A stretch of 64,000 nucleotides of DNA from Spirosoma agri (lineage in GTDB: Bacteria > Bacteroidota > Bacteroidia > Cytophagales > Spirosomataceae). Below are positions 34,380-43,999 of this stretch, in pieces. Made by a program: the position numbers and the translations under genes. Position 1 is the first letter of the stretch; every line of letters starts with the position of its first letter. The notes below the pieces were generated by a model. That model saw nothing but the letters and a program-made list of their open reading frames with translations, was not told where the DNA came from and made no database searches. Location of the stretch: contig NZ_JAAGNZ010000002.1 in assembly GCF_010747415.1 (NCBI RefSeq), positions 1,116,001 through 1,180,000 of the forward strand, in the 5' to 3' direction.

Positions 34380-36899
34380 ATGAAAAAGACAATAAGTATC
34401 AACATAAGTGGGGTCATCTTCCACATTGAAGAGGATGGCTACGACAAGCTCAGGGGCTACCTGACGTCGGTACAGCAGTACTTTTCGACCTATGAAGACA
34501 GCCAGGAAATCGTCACGGACATTGAGAACCGGATCGCGGAAAAACTGCTGGCTAAACTCAAAGCCGCCGACAAGCAGGCGGTATCGCTCGAAGACGTGAA
34601 CGAACTCGTTGCGGCTATGGGGACCGTTGCCGATTTTGAAGCCGTTGAGGAAGAAGAGGTGCTGGTCACCAGCGGTGGTCGCCATTCGGCGGCTGCATCG
34701 GGTAGCTCGCAGGCAACGGGCAACCAGACGGGAAGTCAAAACACGGGTGACTACGCATCGCAACCCGTAGGCGGAACGTATGCCGAACCCCGCCGACTCG
34801 TTCGGGATATGCGCCGGAAAACGTTGGGTGGGGTGGCCGCTGGCCTGGCCCATTACTTCAACATGGACGTTGTTTGGGTGCGCCTGATATTCGTTCTGCT
34901 GGTGGCTGGTTTACCCGCACTAGGTGGCGCGTCGAACGGTGATTTTTTTGGTGGGCTGAGTGGCTTCACGGTCATTATTTACATCGCCATGTGGATTGCT
35001 TTACCAGGAGTCACTACGATTGAAGAAGACAAAACGGTTAAAAAGTTCTTCCGAAATCCGGAAGACAAGGTACTCGGTGGTGTAGCCTCAGGAATTGCAG
35101 CTTACTTCGGCGTTGATCGGGGTATTATCCGGTTATTGTTTGTGCTGGGGATCGTGTTCTTCGGCGTTGGCTTCCTGCTCTATCTGGTTTTGTGGATCAT
35201 TGCGCCACAGGCCAATACGCTGACTGAGAAAATGGAAATGCAGGGGCAGCCCATCACGCTCTCGAACATCGAGAATAGCATCAAACAAAACCTGAATATC
35301 AACGAGTCGCCCAATAATGAGAGTACGCTGACGCGGATATTGCTCTTCCCCTTCCGGGCAATTGCGACGATCATTGGTGGATTGGGTAGCGCGCTGGGTC
35401 CGCTCTTGGCGGGTACGCTGACGATTATCCGGGTCTTTGCTGGTCTGTTGATGCTGGTGGTTGCTTTCGCCTGTATGGTAGCCTGTTTGGCTGTGGTGGG
35501 TGCTTTTATCGGGTTTGAATCGGGTGCTCACTTTGGCAGCATACCCATCAACATGATTCGCAATGATATAACGGCTCCCATGGTACTATCGGCCTTCCTG
35601 GCTGGTTTCCTGCCCTCCTTTGGCCTGGCTATTTTAGGCGTCATGCTCATCACGACACGCAACGTGTTGAGCAGCCGTACAGCGTTAACGATAGCGGGTG
35701 TGTGGCTTGTCAGTCTGGTTATATTTGCCGGAACCGCTGCCCCCCTGATCAATAGCTTCCAGCGCCGGGGAACGGTCGAAGAAACCAGCGTACTGACGGT
35801 GCCAGCGGCAACGCCGACCTTCGCCATGAACGATCAGGACAACGACGACTGGCGTCCGTCCATCGAGCTGAAAGGGTACGAAGGTACGACGCTAAATCTG
35901 GTGCAACAGTTTAAAGCACAGGGCTCGAACCGGACCGAAGCGCAGCAGAACGCCCGTGAGATCAAATACACCTACACCATTAAAGATTCGACCGTACGCT
36001 TCGACAACGCACTTGAACTGAAACCGAATGCGCGTTTCCGGGCGCAGGATCTGGATATCGAATTGATGATTCCGTACGAGAAACCATTCCGGATGACCGA
36101 AGATTTCGCCCGCTTTATCCGGAATGAATTTGGTGGAAAAGAAATTGACCGGATGTCGTCGAGCCTCTGGAAGTTTACGAAAAATGATGGGCTGGTCTGT
36201 ATCAACTACCCACGCGAAAAAGACCGCGACTATACTAGTGAAGACAACGATGTGACCGACATCACCGATGATGTGCAGAACGCCGTAACTGACGAATTGG
36301 GCGACGACTTTGACCATGTTGGCGATCATACCCGTCAGTTCAACGTAAACAATTTTTCGAAAGTAGACGTTGGGGGCGCGTTTGTGGTTCGTTTCCGTCA
36401 GGGTACTACCTACAAAGTGGTTGCTGATGGTCGCGAAAAAGATCTGGAAGAGGTAAACGTGAAGGTCGATGGGAATACGTTGAACGTATCGATTGACCGT
36501 AACGGCCTGTTCGACTGGAGCAACCGCAAACGTATTGGCCTGACCATCACGGTTCCGTCCATCAACGAACTTAAACTGTCGGGGGCCTCGAAAGCCAGTC
36601 TGACCGGTTTCCCGAACTACAACGACCTGAATATTGAGATGAGTGGTGCGTGCCGAACGGTGTTCGATGGTTCAGTCAAAAAACTTACCCTCAGCCTGTC
36701 CGGTGCATCGAATGCGGTCTTGCGCGGCCACGCCAATGAGCTAGAGGCCGATCTGAATGGAGCCAGTAAGGTAGAAGCCACCAGCATGGGTATCGACAAA
36801 GCGTCGGTTGATGCAACGGGAGCCAGTCACGCAACACTAGGTCAGGTGGGTTCGCTCGATTCCGAAACATCGGGAGCCAGCAAAGTGACTCGCCAGTAA
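34380..36899 (+). CDS. Double PspC-domain membrane protein with C-terminal GIN/DUF2807 adhesin-head domain
   Basis: 839 aa. Residues 1-95 form a conserved soluble N-terminus (MKKTISINISGVIFHIEEDGYDKL). Two PspC domains follow at about 143-210 (KTLGGVAAGLAHYFNMD) and 228-280 (KVLGGVASGIAAYFGVD), then about four more membrane helices at 345-455. The outside part ends in a right-handed beta-helix-like GIN domain at about 652-837. It has five to six turns marked SGASKA, SGACRT, SGASNA, NGASKV, TGASHA and SGASKV. PspC domains link to membrane stress in other bacteria. The head may bind envelope material; its role is inferred. Transcribed with the PadR gene. Confidence 0.9.
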   Translation: MKKTISINISGVIFHIEEDGYDKLRGYLTSVQQYFSTYEDSQEIVTDIENRIAEKLLAKLKAADKQAVSLEDVNELVAAMGTVADFEAVEEEEVLVTSGGRHSAAASGSSQATGNQTGSQNTGDYASQPVGGTYAEPRRLVRDMRRKTLGGVAAGLAHYFNMDVVWVRLIFVLLVAGLPALGGASNGDFFGGLSGFTVIIYIAMWIALPGVTTIEEDKTVKKFFRNPEDKVLGGVASGIAAYFGVDRGIIRLLFVLGIVFFGVGFLLYLVLWIIAPQANTLTEKMEMQGQPITLSNIENSIKQNLNINESPNNESTLTRILLFPFRAIATIIGGLGSALGPLLAGTLTIIRVFAGLLMLVVAFACMVACLAVVGAFIGFESGAHFGSIPINMIRNDITAPMVLSAFLAGFLPSFGLAILGVMLITTRNVLSSRTALTIAGVWLVSLVIFAGTAAPLINSFQRRGTVEETSVLTVPAATPTFAMNDQDNDDWRPSIELKGYEGTTLNLVQQFKAQGSNRTEAQQNAREIKYTYTIKDSTVRFDNALELKPNARFRAQDLDIELMIPYEKPFRMTEDFARFIRNEFGGKEIDRMSSSLWKFTKNDGLVCINYPREKDRDYTSEDNDVTDITDDVQNAVTDELGDDFDHVGDHTRQFNVNNFSKVDVGGAFVVRFRQGTTYKVVADGREKDLEEVNVKVDGNTLNVSIDRNGLFDWSNRKRIGLTITVPSINELKLSGASKASLTGFPNYNDLNIEMSGACRTVFDGSVKKLTLSLSGASNAVLRGHANELEADLNGASKVEATSMGIDKASVDATGASHATLGQVGSLDSETSGASKVTRQ

Positions 36900-36933
36900 G
36901 CTGATCGGTACCTATACAAACAAGTACGTAAAA

Positions 36934-36975
36934 TAAACGGGTGACTGGGGTCTGATTAACTCCGGTACCCGTTTA
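36934..36975 (+). terminator. Hairpin after the PspC/GIN gene
   Basis: TAAACGGGT (36934-36942) pairs perfectly with ACCCGTTTA (36967-36975), followed by CTTTT. It lies 34 bases after the stop and 100 before the next gene. Confidence 0.55.
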
Positions 36976-37075
36976 CTTTTGGTAATATTGATAGAATTGA
37001 TGGCGATTCGGCGAGGAACGTTATATTTAAATCAGATTACCGTAGACTAAACGTAGTCAGGCACGTTCGAACGCT

Positions 37076-37462
37076 ATGAAAAAGTTACTCAGTATTATTT
37101 TTATTACGTTGTTAACGCATTCACTGGTCAATGCACAGGCAGCAGCTTTGGTAAAGGTGAATATCTTCAATGCGGCTGCCGGTGTTTCGGTCGACATACA
37201 AACGGCCAATAGTCCGGAGAAGCCCATTCACATCAAATCCCGCACCTGGATTATTGTCCAGACCACTGGCGACAGTTTAGCCCTGATCATAAACAAGAAG
37301 CCTTATTCCATTCACTTCGAGCCGGGTAAACCATATTACTTCGTTGCGCAGGCAGGCCCCACAGCCCACCTCACGATGACCGAAAAGTCGGAGCGGGAAT
37401 TCTTGCTAACCGCAGCCGCAAGCAACGCCCGTGGACCAGAAGAGTACACAATAAGCAACTGA
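37076..37462 (+). CDS. Small secreted protein of unknown function
   Basis: 128 aa with a clear signal peptide (MKKLLSIIFITLLTHSLVNA, cleavage before Q). The mature part of about 107 residues is predicted beta-rich: VKVNIFNAAAGVSVDIQ, RTWIIVQTTGDSLALIINKK, FEPGKPYYFVAQ. I recognise no family. It stands alone, 176 bases after the PspC gene. The signal peptide and normal codon use make it a convincing gene. Confidence 0.7.
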   Translation: MKKLLSIIFITLLTHSLVNAQAAALVKVNIFNAAAGVSVDIQTANSPEKPIHIKSRTWIIVQTTGDSLALIINKKPYSIHFEPGKPYYFVAQAGPTAHLTMTEKSEREFLLTAAASNARGPEEYTISN

Positions 37463-37568
37463 GATTTGCCGTATAACGCGAAGCTCGTTCTTCACGCGTC
37501 TTAAAATCAGGTGCTTATTAGGTCAAGAAAGATGCTGATCGACTTGTCGATAATAAATAATCAGCCGT

Positions 37569-38645
37569 TCATCGTTTGGCCGCTGCCTGCTGCGCTGCCA
37601 TTTCCAGCCGTTCCTTGTCTTCTGCAATTTCGGCCTCCTGTTGCTTGTTCTGCCGCTCAAAAACCTGAATCAACACGATAAAGTAGGAGAGGAGTAACGG
37701 CCCGATAACCAACCCCAGAATACCAAAAATGGGAACGCCGAGTACAATACCTGTCAGCGTAATAAGCGGGTGAATATCGCCCATACGTTTGGCCAGCATG
37801 ATGCGGAGTAAATTATCGATGTTGATGATCACGATAATGCCGACCAACAGAATGCCCGCACCGTCACCTGTGTCACCCTGCGATAATTTGATCAGTCCGG
37901 CAGGTCCCCAAACCAGCGGTGTTCCAAGAAGTGGAATAAAAGCCATAAAGAAGGCAACAACACCCCAGAACGGCGCATCCGGAACGTTGAAAAACCAAAG
38001 AGTCGCGCCCGTTAATATGCCTTGCACCAGCGAAACCAGCGCCTGACCGAGTACGTTGGCATTCACGTTGTTTTTGAGGGAATCGCCCAATTCGCGCTGG
38101 GTGTCGCGTTTGAACGGTAAGTATTTTTGCAAGCCTTTCTGGAAAGACTCCTGTTCCACATACATGAAATACATGGTGAAGAACATTAGACCGAGAATGA
38201 CGATAAAGTCCAAGGCACCGCCCGCAATGGATGGCAATAATCGACTCGCGTAACCCGCTCCCTGTTGAGCAATGGTTCGGATGTTTTGCTGACTCGTAAT
38301 CTTATACCCGGTCAGATCCTCCGCTTTCTTCACCAGCGACAGAATGTCGTCCGTGTGCTGGCTGTAGTATTGAATCCGCCCGATAAGCATGAGACTCAGG
38401 GTCAGAAAAGGCAGGATGATGACGACCAGTGAGAATATGATCAGCAGCGTAGCCACCAGAGGGCGGTTCCATTTACGCTTGATAGCGAGTGCCGTAAACC
38501 ATGGACGTAAGACAACATAAAGAATGCCTGCGCCCAGAAAAGCGGAGGCATATCCACTCAATCCCACTATAATGAAGCCTGCAATGATGAGCAGACTGGT
38601 GATAAGTAAAACTCGCTGTTGCTGGGGCGTATAGATTGTAGCCAT
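37569..38645 (-). CDS. AI-2E family transporter (TqsA/PerM-like)
   Basis: 358 aa with about eight membrane helices. The family region SLVQGILTGATLWFFNVPDAPFWGVVAFFMAFIPLLGTPLVWGP splits into the expected helices, and the C-terminal PLITLTGIVLGVPIFGILGLVIGPLLLSYF is also typical. A charged tail (KQQEAEIAEDKERLEM) follows. Members export autoinducer-2 or work as Na+/H+ antiporters; the substrate cannot be told. It lies 67 bases downstream of sdaA on the same strand. Confidence 0.9.
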   Translation of the reverse strand: MATIYTPQQQRVLLITSLLIIAGFIIVGLSGYASAFLGAGILYVVLRPWFTALAIKRKWNRPLVATLLIIFSLVVIILPFLTLSLMLIGRIQYYSQHTDDILSLVKKAEDLTGYKITSQQNIRTIAQQGAGYASRLLPSIAGGALDFIVILGLMFFTMYFMYVEQESFQKGLQKYLPFKRDTQRELGDSLKNNVNANVLGQALVSLVQGILTGATLWFFNVPDAPFWGVVAFFMAFIPLLGTPLVWGPAGLIKLSQGDTGDGAGILLVGIIVIINIDNLLRIMLAKRMGDIHPLITLTGIVLGVPIFGILGLVIGPLLLSYFIVLIQVFERQNKQQEAEIAEDKERLEMAAQQAAAKR

Positions 38646-38712
38646 AAAAAGGTAGCGTGATTAGTCGCGCACAGGACTAAAACACGCTAAGGGCCCGCAA
38701 TTGTTTAAGCGA

Positions 38713-40095
38713 TCAGCATTCCGTTGCGCTAAGGGCCAGACCCGCTTCGGACGTTTCCTTATATTTGGTGGACATATCGCGCCCGGTCGCCTTCATCACT
38801 TTGATCACCGCATCGAGGGAAATTTTCTGGAAAGAAGCCGCACCCGATGTGGCCAGCAGATAAGCATTATAGGCTTTTACGGCACCCATAGCATTGCGCT
38901 CGATGCACGGAATCTGTACATAACCGCCAATGGGATCGCAGGTCATGCCGAGGTGATGTTCAATCCCAATTTCAGCCGCAGCTTCGATGGCACCGATCGA
39001 TCCCACCGATTGGGCGCAACGTGTCAGAAAAGCGGCTCCCATGGCGGATGCCGTCCCGATCTCGCCCATGCACCCCATCTCGGCACCCGAAATACTGGCA
39101 TTGTGCTTAACCAGAAAACCGACTGCGGCAGCCGCCAGCATCCCCGCCCGCAGTGTGGCTTTGTCGTAGTGGAAATGATGTTTAGCCAGATACGTTAATC
39201 CCGGAATAACGCCCGACGCACCGGACGTTGGAGCCGTTACGACGATGCCACCCGCTGCGTTTTCTTCCGAAGCCGCCAGACAATAGGCGTTCAGGAAGAT
39301 CAGAAAGCTATCCGACGACTGGCTCATTCCTTTCGCCTGCTGAAACAAGATCGGTGCCTTGCGGGTCAGTTTGATCGAACCGGGCAAAACGCCTTTGTGT
39401 CGTAATCCCCGACGAACGGCCTTGTGCATAAAGTCCAGAATCTGATCGAGCCGCTGGTTGACTTCGGCCCGGCTACGACCCGTGAGCGCCGTTTCGTTCG
39501 CCATCAGTAGCTCATCAAGCGAAATAGCGTGTTCCGTGAGCTGCGCTTTGAGTTCGTTCATCGTGCCATACGGATACGGCACTACGAGACTACCCGGAAT
39601 GACCTCTGGTTCGCCTTTACGGATAATGAATCCGCCACCAACCGAGTAATATTCCTCTTCCGTCAGCACCTGATCACCCGCCCGGAGCTGAATGACCATC
39701 GTGTTGGCGTAAGGTGACTCGTAGCGTTTGCGCTCAAAATGAATCTGTTGAGGTTCCAGTTCGATACGTTTCGAGCCGACTGGTACGGGGTAGTGGACCG
39801 AAGGATCGCGCAGTAAGCGAAGCAATGCGTCAGGGTCGGTGGTTTCCGGCTGCCACCCCAGCAATCCCGCCACAATGGCCCGATCGGTGCCGTGTCCTTT
39901 GCCGGTTGCGCTCAGCGATCCGTAGAGCATCACGTGTACGGAGTCGGCTTGCTCCTGTAGGTCAGTGGAGAGTGTTGCCAGGCGTTCCCGAAAATCGAAA
40001 GCCGCCTTCATGGGGCCGATGGTGTGCGAACTCGACGGTCCCGGCCCGACTTTAAACAGGTCAAAAACGGACGTGGTGATCGGTGCGTTAATCAT
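38713..40095 (-). CDS. sdaA: L-serine ammonia-lyase (single-chain iron-sulfur type)
   Basis: 460 aa. It deaminates L-serine to pyruvate. The beta domain (FDLFKVGPGPSSSHTIGPM) precedes the catalytic alpha domain (TSGASGVIPGL). Three iron-sulfur ligands are Cys342 (GCMGEIGTAS), Cys386 (MTCDPIGG) and Cys397 (IPCIERN). The last residue is Cys460, matching the tail-in-mouth arrangement known from the Legionella enzyme, where the C-terminal Cys is the fourth iron ligand until serine displaces it. It may share a transcript with the AI-2E family gene. Confidence 0.95.
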   Translation of the reverse strand: MINAPITTSVFDLFKVGPGPSSSHTIGPMKAAFDFRERLATLSTDLQEQADSVHVMLYGSLSATGKGHGTDRAIVAGLLGWQPETTDPDALLRLLRDPSVHYPVPVGSKRIELEPQQIHFERKRYESPYANTMVIQLRAGDQVLTEEEYYSVGGGFIIRKGEPEVIPGSLVVPYPYGTMNELKAQLTEHAISLDELLMANETALTGRSRAEVNQRLDQILDFMHKAVRRGLRHKGVLPGSIKLTRKAPILFQQAKGMSQSSDSFLIFLNAYCLAASEENAAGGIVVTAPTSGASGVIPGLTYLAKHHFHYDKATLRAGMLAAAAVGFLVKHNASISGAEMGCMGEIGTASAMGAAFLTRCAQSVGSIGAIEAAAEIGIEHHLGMTCDPIGGYVQIPCIERNAMGAVKAYNAYLLATSGAASFQKISLDAVIKVMKATGRDMSTKYKETSEAGLALSATEC

Positions 40096-40160
40096 GCTGA
40101 TGAGTGGTAATTCGGTAACTAAGGGATGACGGAAAACGGGTAAACCCGGTGGCGGATTGG

Positions 40161-40973
40161 CTACCGATGCATATCCAGGCTACGAATCTGATCGATGTAG
40201 TCGGTTGGTAGCAAAGCGCGCTGTACCATTGAGCGCAGGCCCAGCCGGTTTAGTACTTTATACAGGCCCATAGAGTTTGCCAGCCAGGGTTTCGGTGGTA
40301 AATTTAATAACGAGCGTACTTGTGCTGGCACTAATACCGCCTGTGCCTGCCGAAGCAGATCATACCGCCAGCCGCCCAGTTGTTCGCGGTATCGCCGGAA
40401 TAGTTTGTCGGTAAAGTCACTACGAACCAAATTCCGATCCAGGTGAGCCTCCCGATCGACGCGCCAGTCGGCATAGGTCGTTGGCAGATCGGGAACATGC
40501 ATGCCCGCCCCCACTTCGCGGAAGGTACGGAACAATTCCTCACGTTCAGGATTGGTGAGAGGCCGGTGCAGGGTTTCGTACGCCCGTTCGGAATAAGCAA
40601 TCAGCATGTAAAGCACATCACGGTAGGCCCAATCCGGAATCTGGTAACCTCGTTTCTGCTCGACTCCCCCGTGAATGGCACCCATCCGCGCAATGGCCTG
40701 ACGCGCTTTCGCTTCGGGGGCAAACACGATCTCCTGTGCGTACCGAACCGTCGAGAAGAGCCGGGCAATGGGATCGGCGGGGAGCTTTCCCGTAAAAAAT
40801 AGCCAGTCGACCGCCCGGTTGAGGGCAAACTCAGCTGCTGATCCGGCAAAGACAAGTAAAATGACATCCGCATCACCCCATATCTGGCGGACAATGGAGC
40901 CGGGTTCTACAAAAAAAGTGGCCTGTTCATGGGCCTGCTCAAGATCACTATTCGGCCTGTTCTTAGGGCTCAT
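40161..40973 (-). CDS. MpaB-family oxygenase (DUF2236)
   Basis: 270 aa, an all-helical protein. Family marks are VEPGSIVRQIWGDADVILLVFAGSAAEFA at the start, AIARMGAIHGGV and PDWAYRDVLYMLIAYSERAYE in the middle, and LPPKPWLANSMGLY near the end. The family includes latex-clearing heme oxygenases and MpaB, so a heme-binding oxygenase is likely; the substrate is unknown. Upstream of sdaA on the same strand, 65 bases away. Confidence 0.85.
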   Translation of the reverse strand: MSPKNRPNSDLEQAHEQATFFVEPGSIVRQIWGDADVILLVFAGSAAEFALNRAVDWLFFTGKLPADPIARLFSTVRYAQEIVFAPEAKARQAIARMGAIHGGVEQKRGYQIPDWAYRDVLYMLIAYSERAYETLHRPLTNPEREELFRTFREVGAGMHVPDLPTTYADWRVDREAHLDRNLVRSDFTDKLFRRYREQLGGWRYDLLRQAQAVLVPAQVRSLLNLPPKPWLANSMGLYKVLNRLGLRSMVQRALLPTDYIDQIRSLDMHR

Positions 40974-41258
40974 ACAACTACTGAGTACGTATTTTTTATC
41001 GCGCTATGTGTATAGTTTTCTGAATACTAAGTTTTTTAATTGTCTGTGCACTATTGCGTTCCAAAAAGCACCAGTCGAATGAACTCGCCTAACTAATAAG
41101 GCAGAATTCAGGCAGATGGTTCACCAAAAACAGCCGCCAATCCTGACGGGGGTATGCAAAAATGGACGAATGATCGCAGTTGTCGGCTACCCGTTCGCAC
41201 TCTTTATACGCTGATGTTTGTCCTGTTGGCTTGCCCTGACAGTATCCTCAGAATAATC
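40974..41258. other. Gene-free stretch between MpaB-like and SGNH genes
   Basis: 285 bases that hold no convincing coding frame, hairpin or promoter match. An open frame starting at 41154 overlaps the SGNH gene in antisense and has no recognisable product. Probably the promoter region of the MpaB-like gene. Confidence 0.4.
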
Positions 41259-43064
41259 TTATCGCTTTTTTCGGACGCTTTGCTCAACAGGTTTCAAATA
41301 GGGGACAAGTTTGCCAGCCAGCTTCTGGTAACCTTCGGCGTTGGGGTGCAGTCCATCGGTGAAAAACGATTCGTCAATTTTACCATCCGCTCCCAAAAAT
41401 ACCGTTCCGGGATCGGCGAAAGTAACGTTTAACTGGCCCGATGCCTGCGCAATGCCTTTGTTGAGTTCCAGAATTCGCGGCTCTCCCTGACGACGCGGCA
41501 GAATGCCGAGCAACAGAATAGCCGCGTTCGGCTGACGAGCTTTGATCGCACCAACCAGAAATGCCAAGCCTTCAATGATTTCCGTATCCGAGTTCAGTTG
41601 CAGATTGTTCGTGCCGATCATGAGAACGATCTGTGCGGCTGCGTAGCCGTCGAGTTCGTCGTGGTAGACCCGCCACAGCACGTTCTCGATTCGGTCCCAG
41701 CCGTAGCCGAAATTCTGCGTGCCCAGCGGCTCAAGCAGGGTATTCCACGAGTCGGCTCCCCGGCTGATGGGGGCCTGTGGCTGACCGCCCCAATAATGCG
41801 TAATCGAGTTACCGATAAAAACGATTCGCGGGGGTTTGGCTTTTGCCAGCGCGAGCATGTCCCGGTGCCGGGTTTCCCAATCGTAAATCGCGGCATCCCG
41901 AAATTGACTGCATGGTTTAGTGGTGGAGTAGGGGCCAACGGGTTCGCTCAAAATTGTACGAATGCTTTTTTCGTAGGCATCGGCGTAGTGCTGCATGCCC
42001 AGATCGGAGGGATGCGTACCGTCGACCGTATCGTCCATTTCCAGATTGATCGCGGTTTGAGGCAACAGATAAAGTTGGTTGATGCCTTCCGTTTTCAGCT
42101 GTGCGAAGGCCTGCCGCATGAGCTCGTTGGCATCACTGTACAATTTGCGCCGGGTGGCATTGAGTGAGCCGTCCGTATAGCCCGCATGTTCGACCAGCAG
42201 AACCGGGGTGGTCGGTCGTTTCTGACGTATGGTCTTTACCGCTTCGATGATTCGGCTTTTGATTTCTTCGGGAGCAATCCCGACGGATGCTACCAGATTC
42301 GGCAGACAGTCGAGGATGTAGAGTTTAGCGTCCACATCCGGCAACAACGCCACCAGTTCTTTTTCCAGCCGTCCATTGCCCGAAAAACCCAGATTGATAA
42401 GAGGGCGGTCGAGCTTGCGGCCCAGGATAGCGGACCAGGCCATGCCGGGTCGGGAGGCACAGGCCCCCTGTGCAATTGAGGTGCCGTAGACGACGATCGG
42501 TTTCTCGATCCGGGTTGGCAGGGGCGTAAAGGATGTCCCTTTGGGAACGCCGATCTCTAGCCATTTCACCGAATTGTAAAGCGGCAGGTAGAGCCGGTAC
42601 TCACGACCTTTCTTGTGGTACTGATCATTCGGTTCCAGGTTCGTAAACCGGTACTCGATCGTATCCTTGAAGGCATACTTGCCGGTACACCAGCGCCAGT
42701 CGCCATCACTGTTGAGCGCGTAAAGATCGACCCCGCTGACGCCGGTTGCCTGCATATGCGGTAAGGCGTGTGGCCCCGTTACGGCATACCGAACAACGAG
42801 CTGATCGGTGCTGGCCCTGAAACGAACCAGCAAGCCGGCCGCGTTGTGCGAAAGATTCCAGACGGGTGGTCTAACCGTCTTTTCGGCTTGCGCCGGGAGT
42901 CGGTCATAGGGGCTCTGAACCTCTTTCGGCCAGGCCTGCCCTTCGATAGCCGGAAAGGGGTTCTGCGCCGGATTCCACCAGGCGTAGTCGGTTGTCGGTT
43001 GCGCAGAAGCGGTGAATGGCTGAACGCAGATCAGGAGAATAAAAACGAGTAATTTTCTGGTCAT
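41259..43064 (-). CDS. Tandem SGNH/GDSL hydrolase (two esterase domains)
   Basis: 601 aa from the ATG at 43064, which starts a signal peptide (MTRKLLVFILLICVQPFTASA). Residues about 30-185 are a GxDLY-type N-terminal domain (SGVDLYALN). The first SGNH domain at about 190-370 has YGTSIAQGACASRPGMAW, the GFSGNGR block and DGTHPSDLG. The second at about 390-590 has FIGNSITHYWGG, MIGTNNL and DGLHPNAEG. Both Ser and the Asp/His blocks are present, so both sites look active. Such enzymes remove acetyl or acyl groups from polysaccharides. A perfect 34-base palindrome lies just upstream. Confidence 0.88.
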   Translation of the reverse strand: MTRKLLVFILLICVQPFTASAQPTTDYAWWNPAQNPFPAIEGQAWPKEVQSPYDRLPAQAEKTVRPPVWNLSHNAAGLLVRFRASTDQLVVRYAVTGPHALPHMQATGVSGVDLYALNSDGDWRWCTGKYAFKDTIEYRFTNLEPNDQYHKKGREYRLYLPLYNSVKWLEIGVPKGTSFTPLPTRIEKPIVVYGTSIAQGACASRPGMAWSAILGRKLDRPLINLGFSGNGRLEKELVALLPDVDAKLYILDCLPNLVASVGIAPEEIKSRIIEAVKTIRQKRPTTPVLLVEHAGYTDGSLNATRRKLYSDANELMRQAFAQLKTEGINQLYLLPQTAINLEMDDTVDGTHPSDLGMQHYADAYEKSIRTILSEPVGPYSTTKPCSQFRDAAIYDWETRHRDMLALAKAKPPRIVFIGNSITHYWGGQPQAPISRGADSWNTLLEPLGTQNFGYGWDRIENVLWRVYHDELDGYAAAQIVLMIGTNNLQLNSDTEIIEGLAFLVGAIKARQPNAAILLLGILPRRQGEPRILELNKGIAQASGQLNVTFADPGTVFLGADGKIDESFFTDGLHPNAEGYQKLAGKLVPYLKPVEQSVRKKR

Positions 43065-43077
43065 GGTAGATCCGTCG

Positions 43078-43158
43078 GAGCAGTTTCCGGCGTAGTGTAG
43101 TCGATACGCCAAATCTCCAAGATATGGCGTATCGACTACACTACGCCGGAAACTGCTC
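43078..43158. repeat. Perfect 34-base inverted repeat between OmpA-like and SGNH genes
   Basis: Bases 43078-43111 are the exact reverse complement of 43125-43158. Inside, ATCT (43113-43116) pairs with AGAT (43120-43123) around CCA. The whole forms one 81-base hairpin. It begins 14 bases upstream of the SGNH ATG and ends 110 bases from the OmpA-like stop on the same strand, so any transcript into the SGNH gene from above must read through it. Confidence 0.9.
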
Positions 43159-43267
43159 AGTAAGCTTGGTTTTCAGTGATACGTCTGGCAACTAACAAAA
43201 GCAGTAGATGGCCTCATTGCTACTTTATGGTTTTGGTAGATTTCGGGCGATGGTCAAACATGGCGAC

Positions 43268-43999
43268 TTACAACGCCAGGACAACAAACTCGACCCGACG
43301 ATTTTTTCGCTTGTTCTCTTCCGAATCATTCGGTGCAGCCGGTCGCGTATCGCCATAGCCGCTGGCCCGCAGTCGAGCATCGGCAATACCATTCGTGACC
43401 AGATAGGTTCGGATCACCCTGGCCCGGTTTTCGGAGAGGTACTGATTTAAACGCCGGTCGCCCACGTTGTCGGTATGCCCCGCAATTTCGATAACCAGTT
43501 TAGGGACGGCCCGCAGCGTTTTGATGAGCTTATTCAGTTGGGGATACGATTCGGAACGGAGTACGTAACTGCTCTGATCGAAATAGACATTGTCGAGCCG
43601 GAACGTTTTGTTGACCTGAAGATTTCGGAATATACTATCGGCTTTCGGCTCGGCTTTTTCGAGCCGGACCACATAGGCATAGTCGGTACAGGTGTCGCAC
43701 GAAATGGCCATGACCTCCTCCGTGTCGTAGTAGCCGGGTGACTTAACGAAGACGGTCAACGTATCGGTTTGATTCAGGAGAAAGGAATACGGTTGTCCGC
43801 TGGGCCTGGTTTGCCCATTAAATGTTTTCTTCGCCAATTGTGCCCGTATCGTAAAGTTAGCCGCTACCTCTTCCGACGTTTTATCGTCAACGGCGCTGAT
43901 TTTAAAGAGTGTAGACTGATGTTGACGAATCGTTTTTTGCTGACTATAGCCGGGATTCATTATCGCCAGCCAGAAAAGTAGGGGGAGCAAAAGGCGCAT
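43268..43999 (-). CDS. OmpA-family cell-envelope protein
   Basis: 243 aa with a signal peptide (to about residue 19). Residues about 30-120 are beta-rich with a CDTC pair. The C-terminal OmpA domain covers about 130-243: IEIAGHTDNVGDRRLNQYLSENRA, GYGDTRPAAPNDSEENKRKNRRVEF. These residues bind peptidoglycan diaminopimelate (Asp and Arg both present). It likely tethers the outer membrane to the wall. It is monocistronic as far as can be seen. Confidence 0.9.
   Translation of the reverse strand: MRLLLPLLFWLAIMNPGYSQQKTIRQHQSTLFKISAVDDKTSEEVAANFTIRAQLAKKTFNGQTRPSGQPYSFLLNQTDTLTVFVKSPGYYDTEEVMAISCDTCTDYAYVVRLEKAEPKADSIFRNLQVNKTFRLDNVYFDQSSYVLRSESYPQLNKLIKTLRAVPKLVIEIAGHTDNVGDRRLNQYLSENRARVIRTYLVTNGIADARLRASGYGDTRPAAPNDSEENKRKNRRVEFVVLAL

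Noticed and set aside
41154..41432. 92-aa plus-strand frame
   Set aside because: It overlaps the SGNH gene for most of its length and shows no family features.
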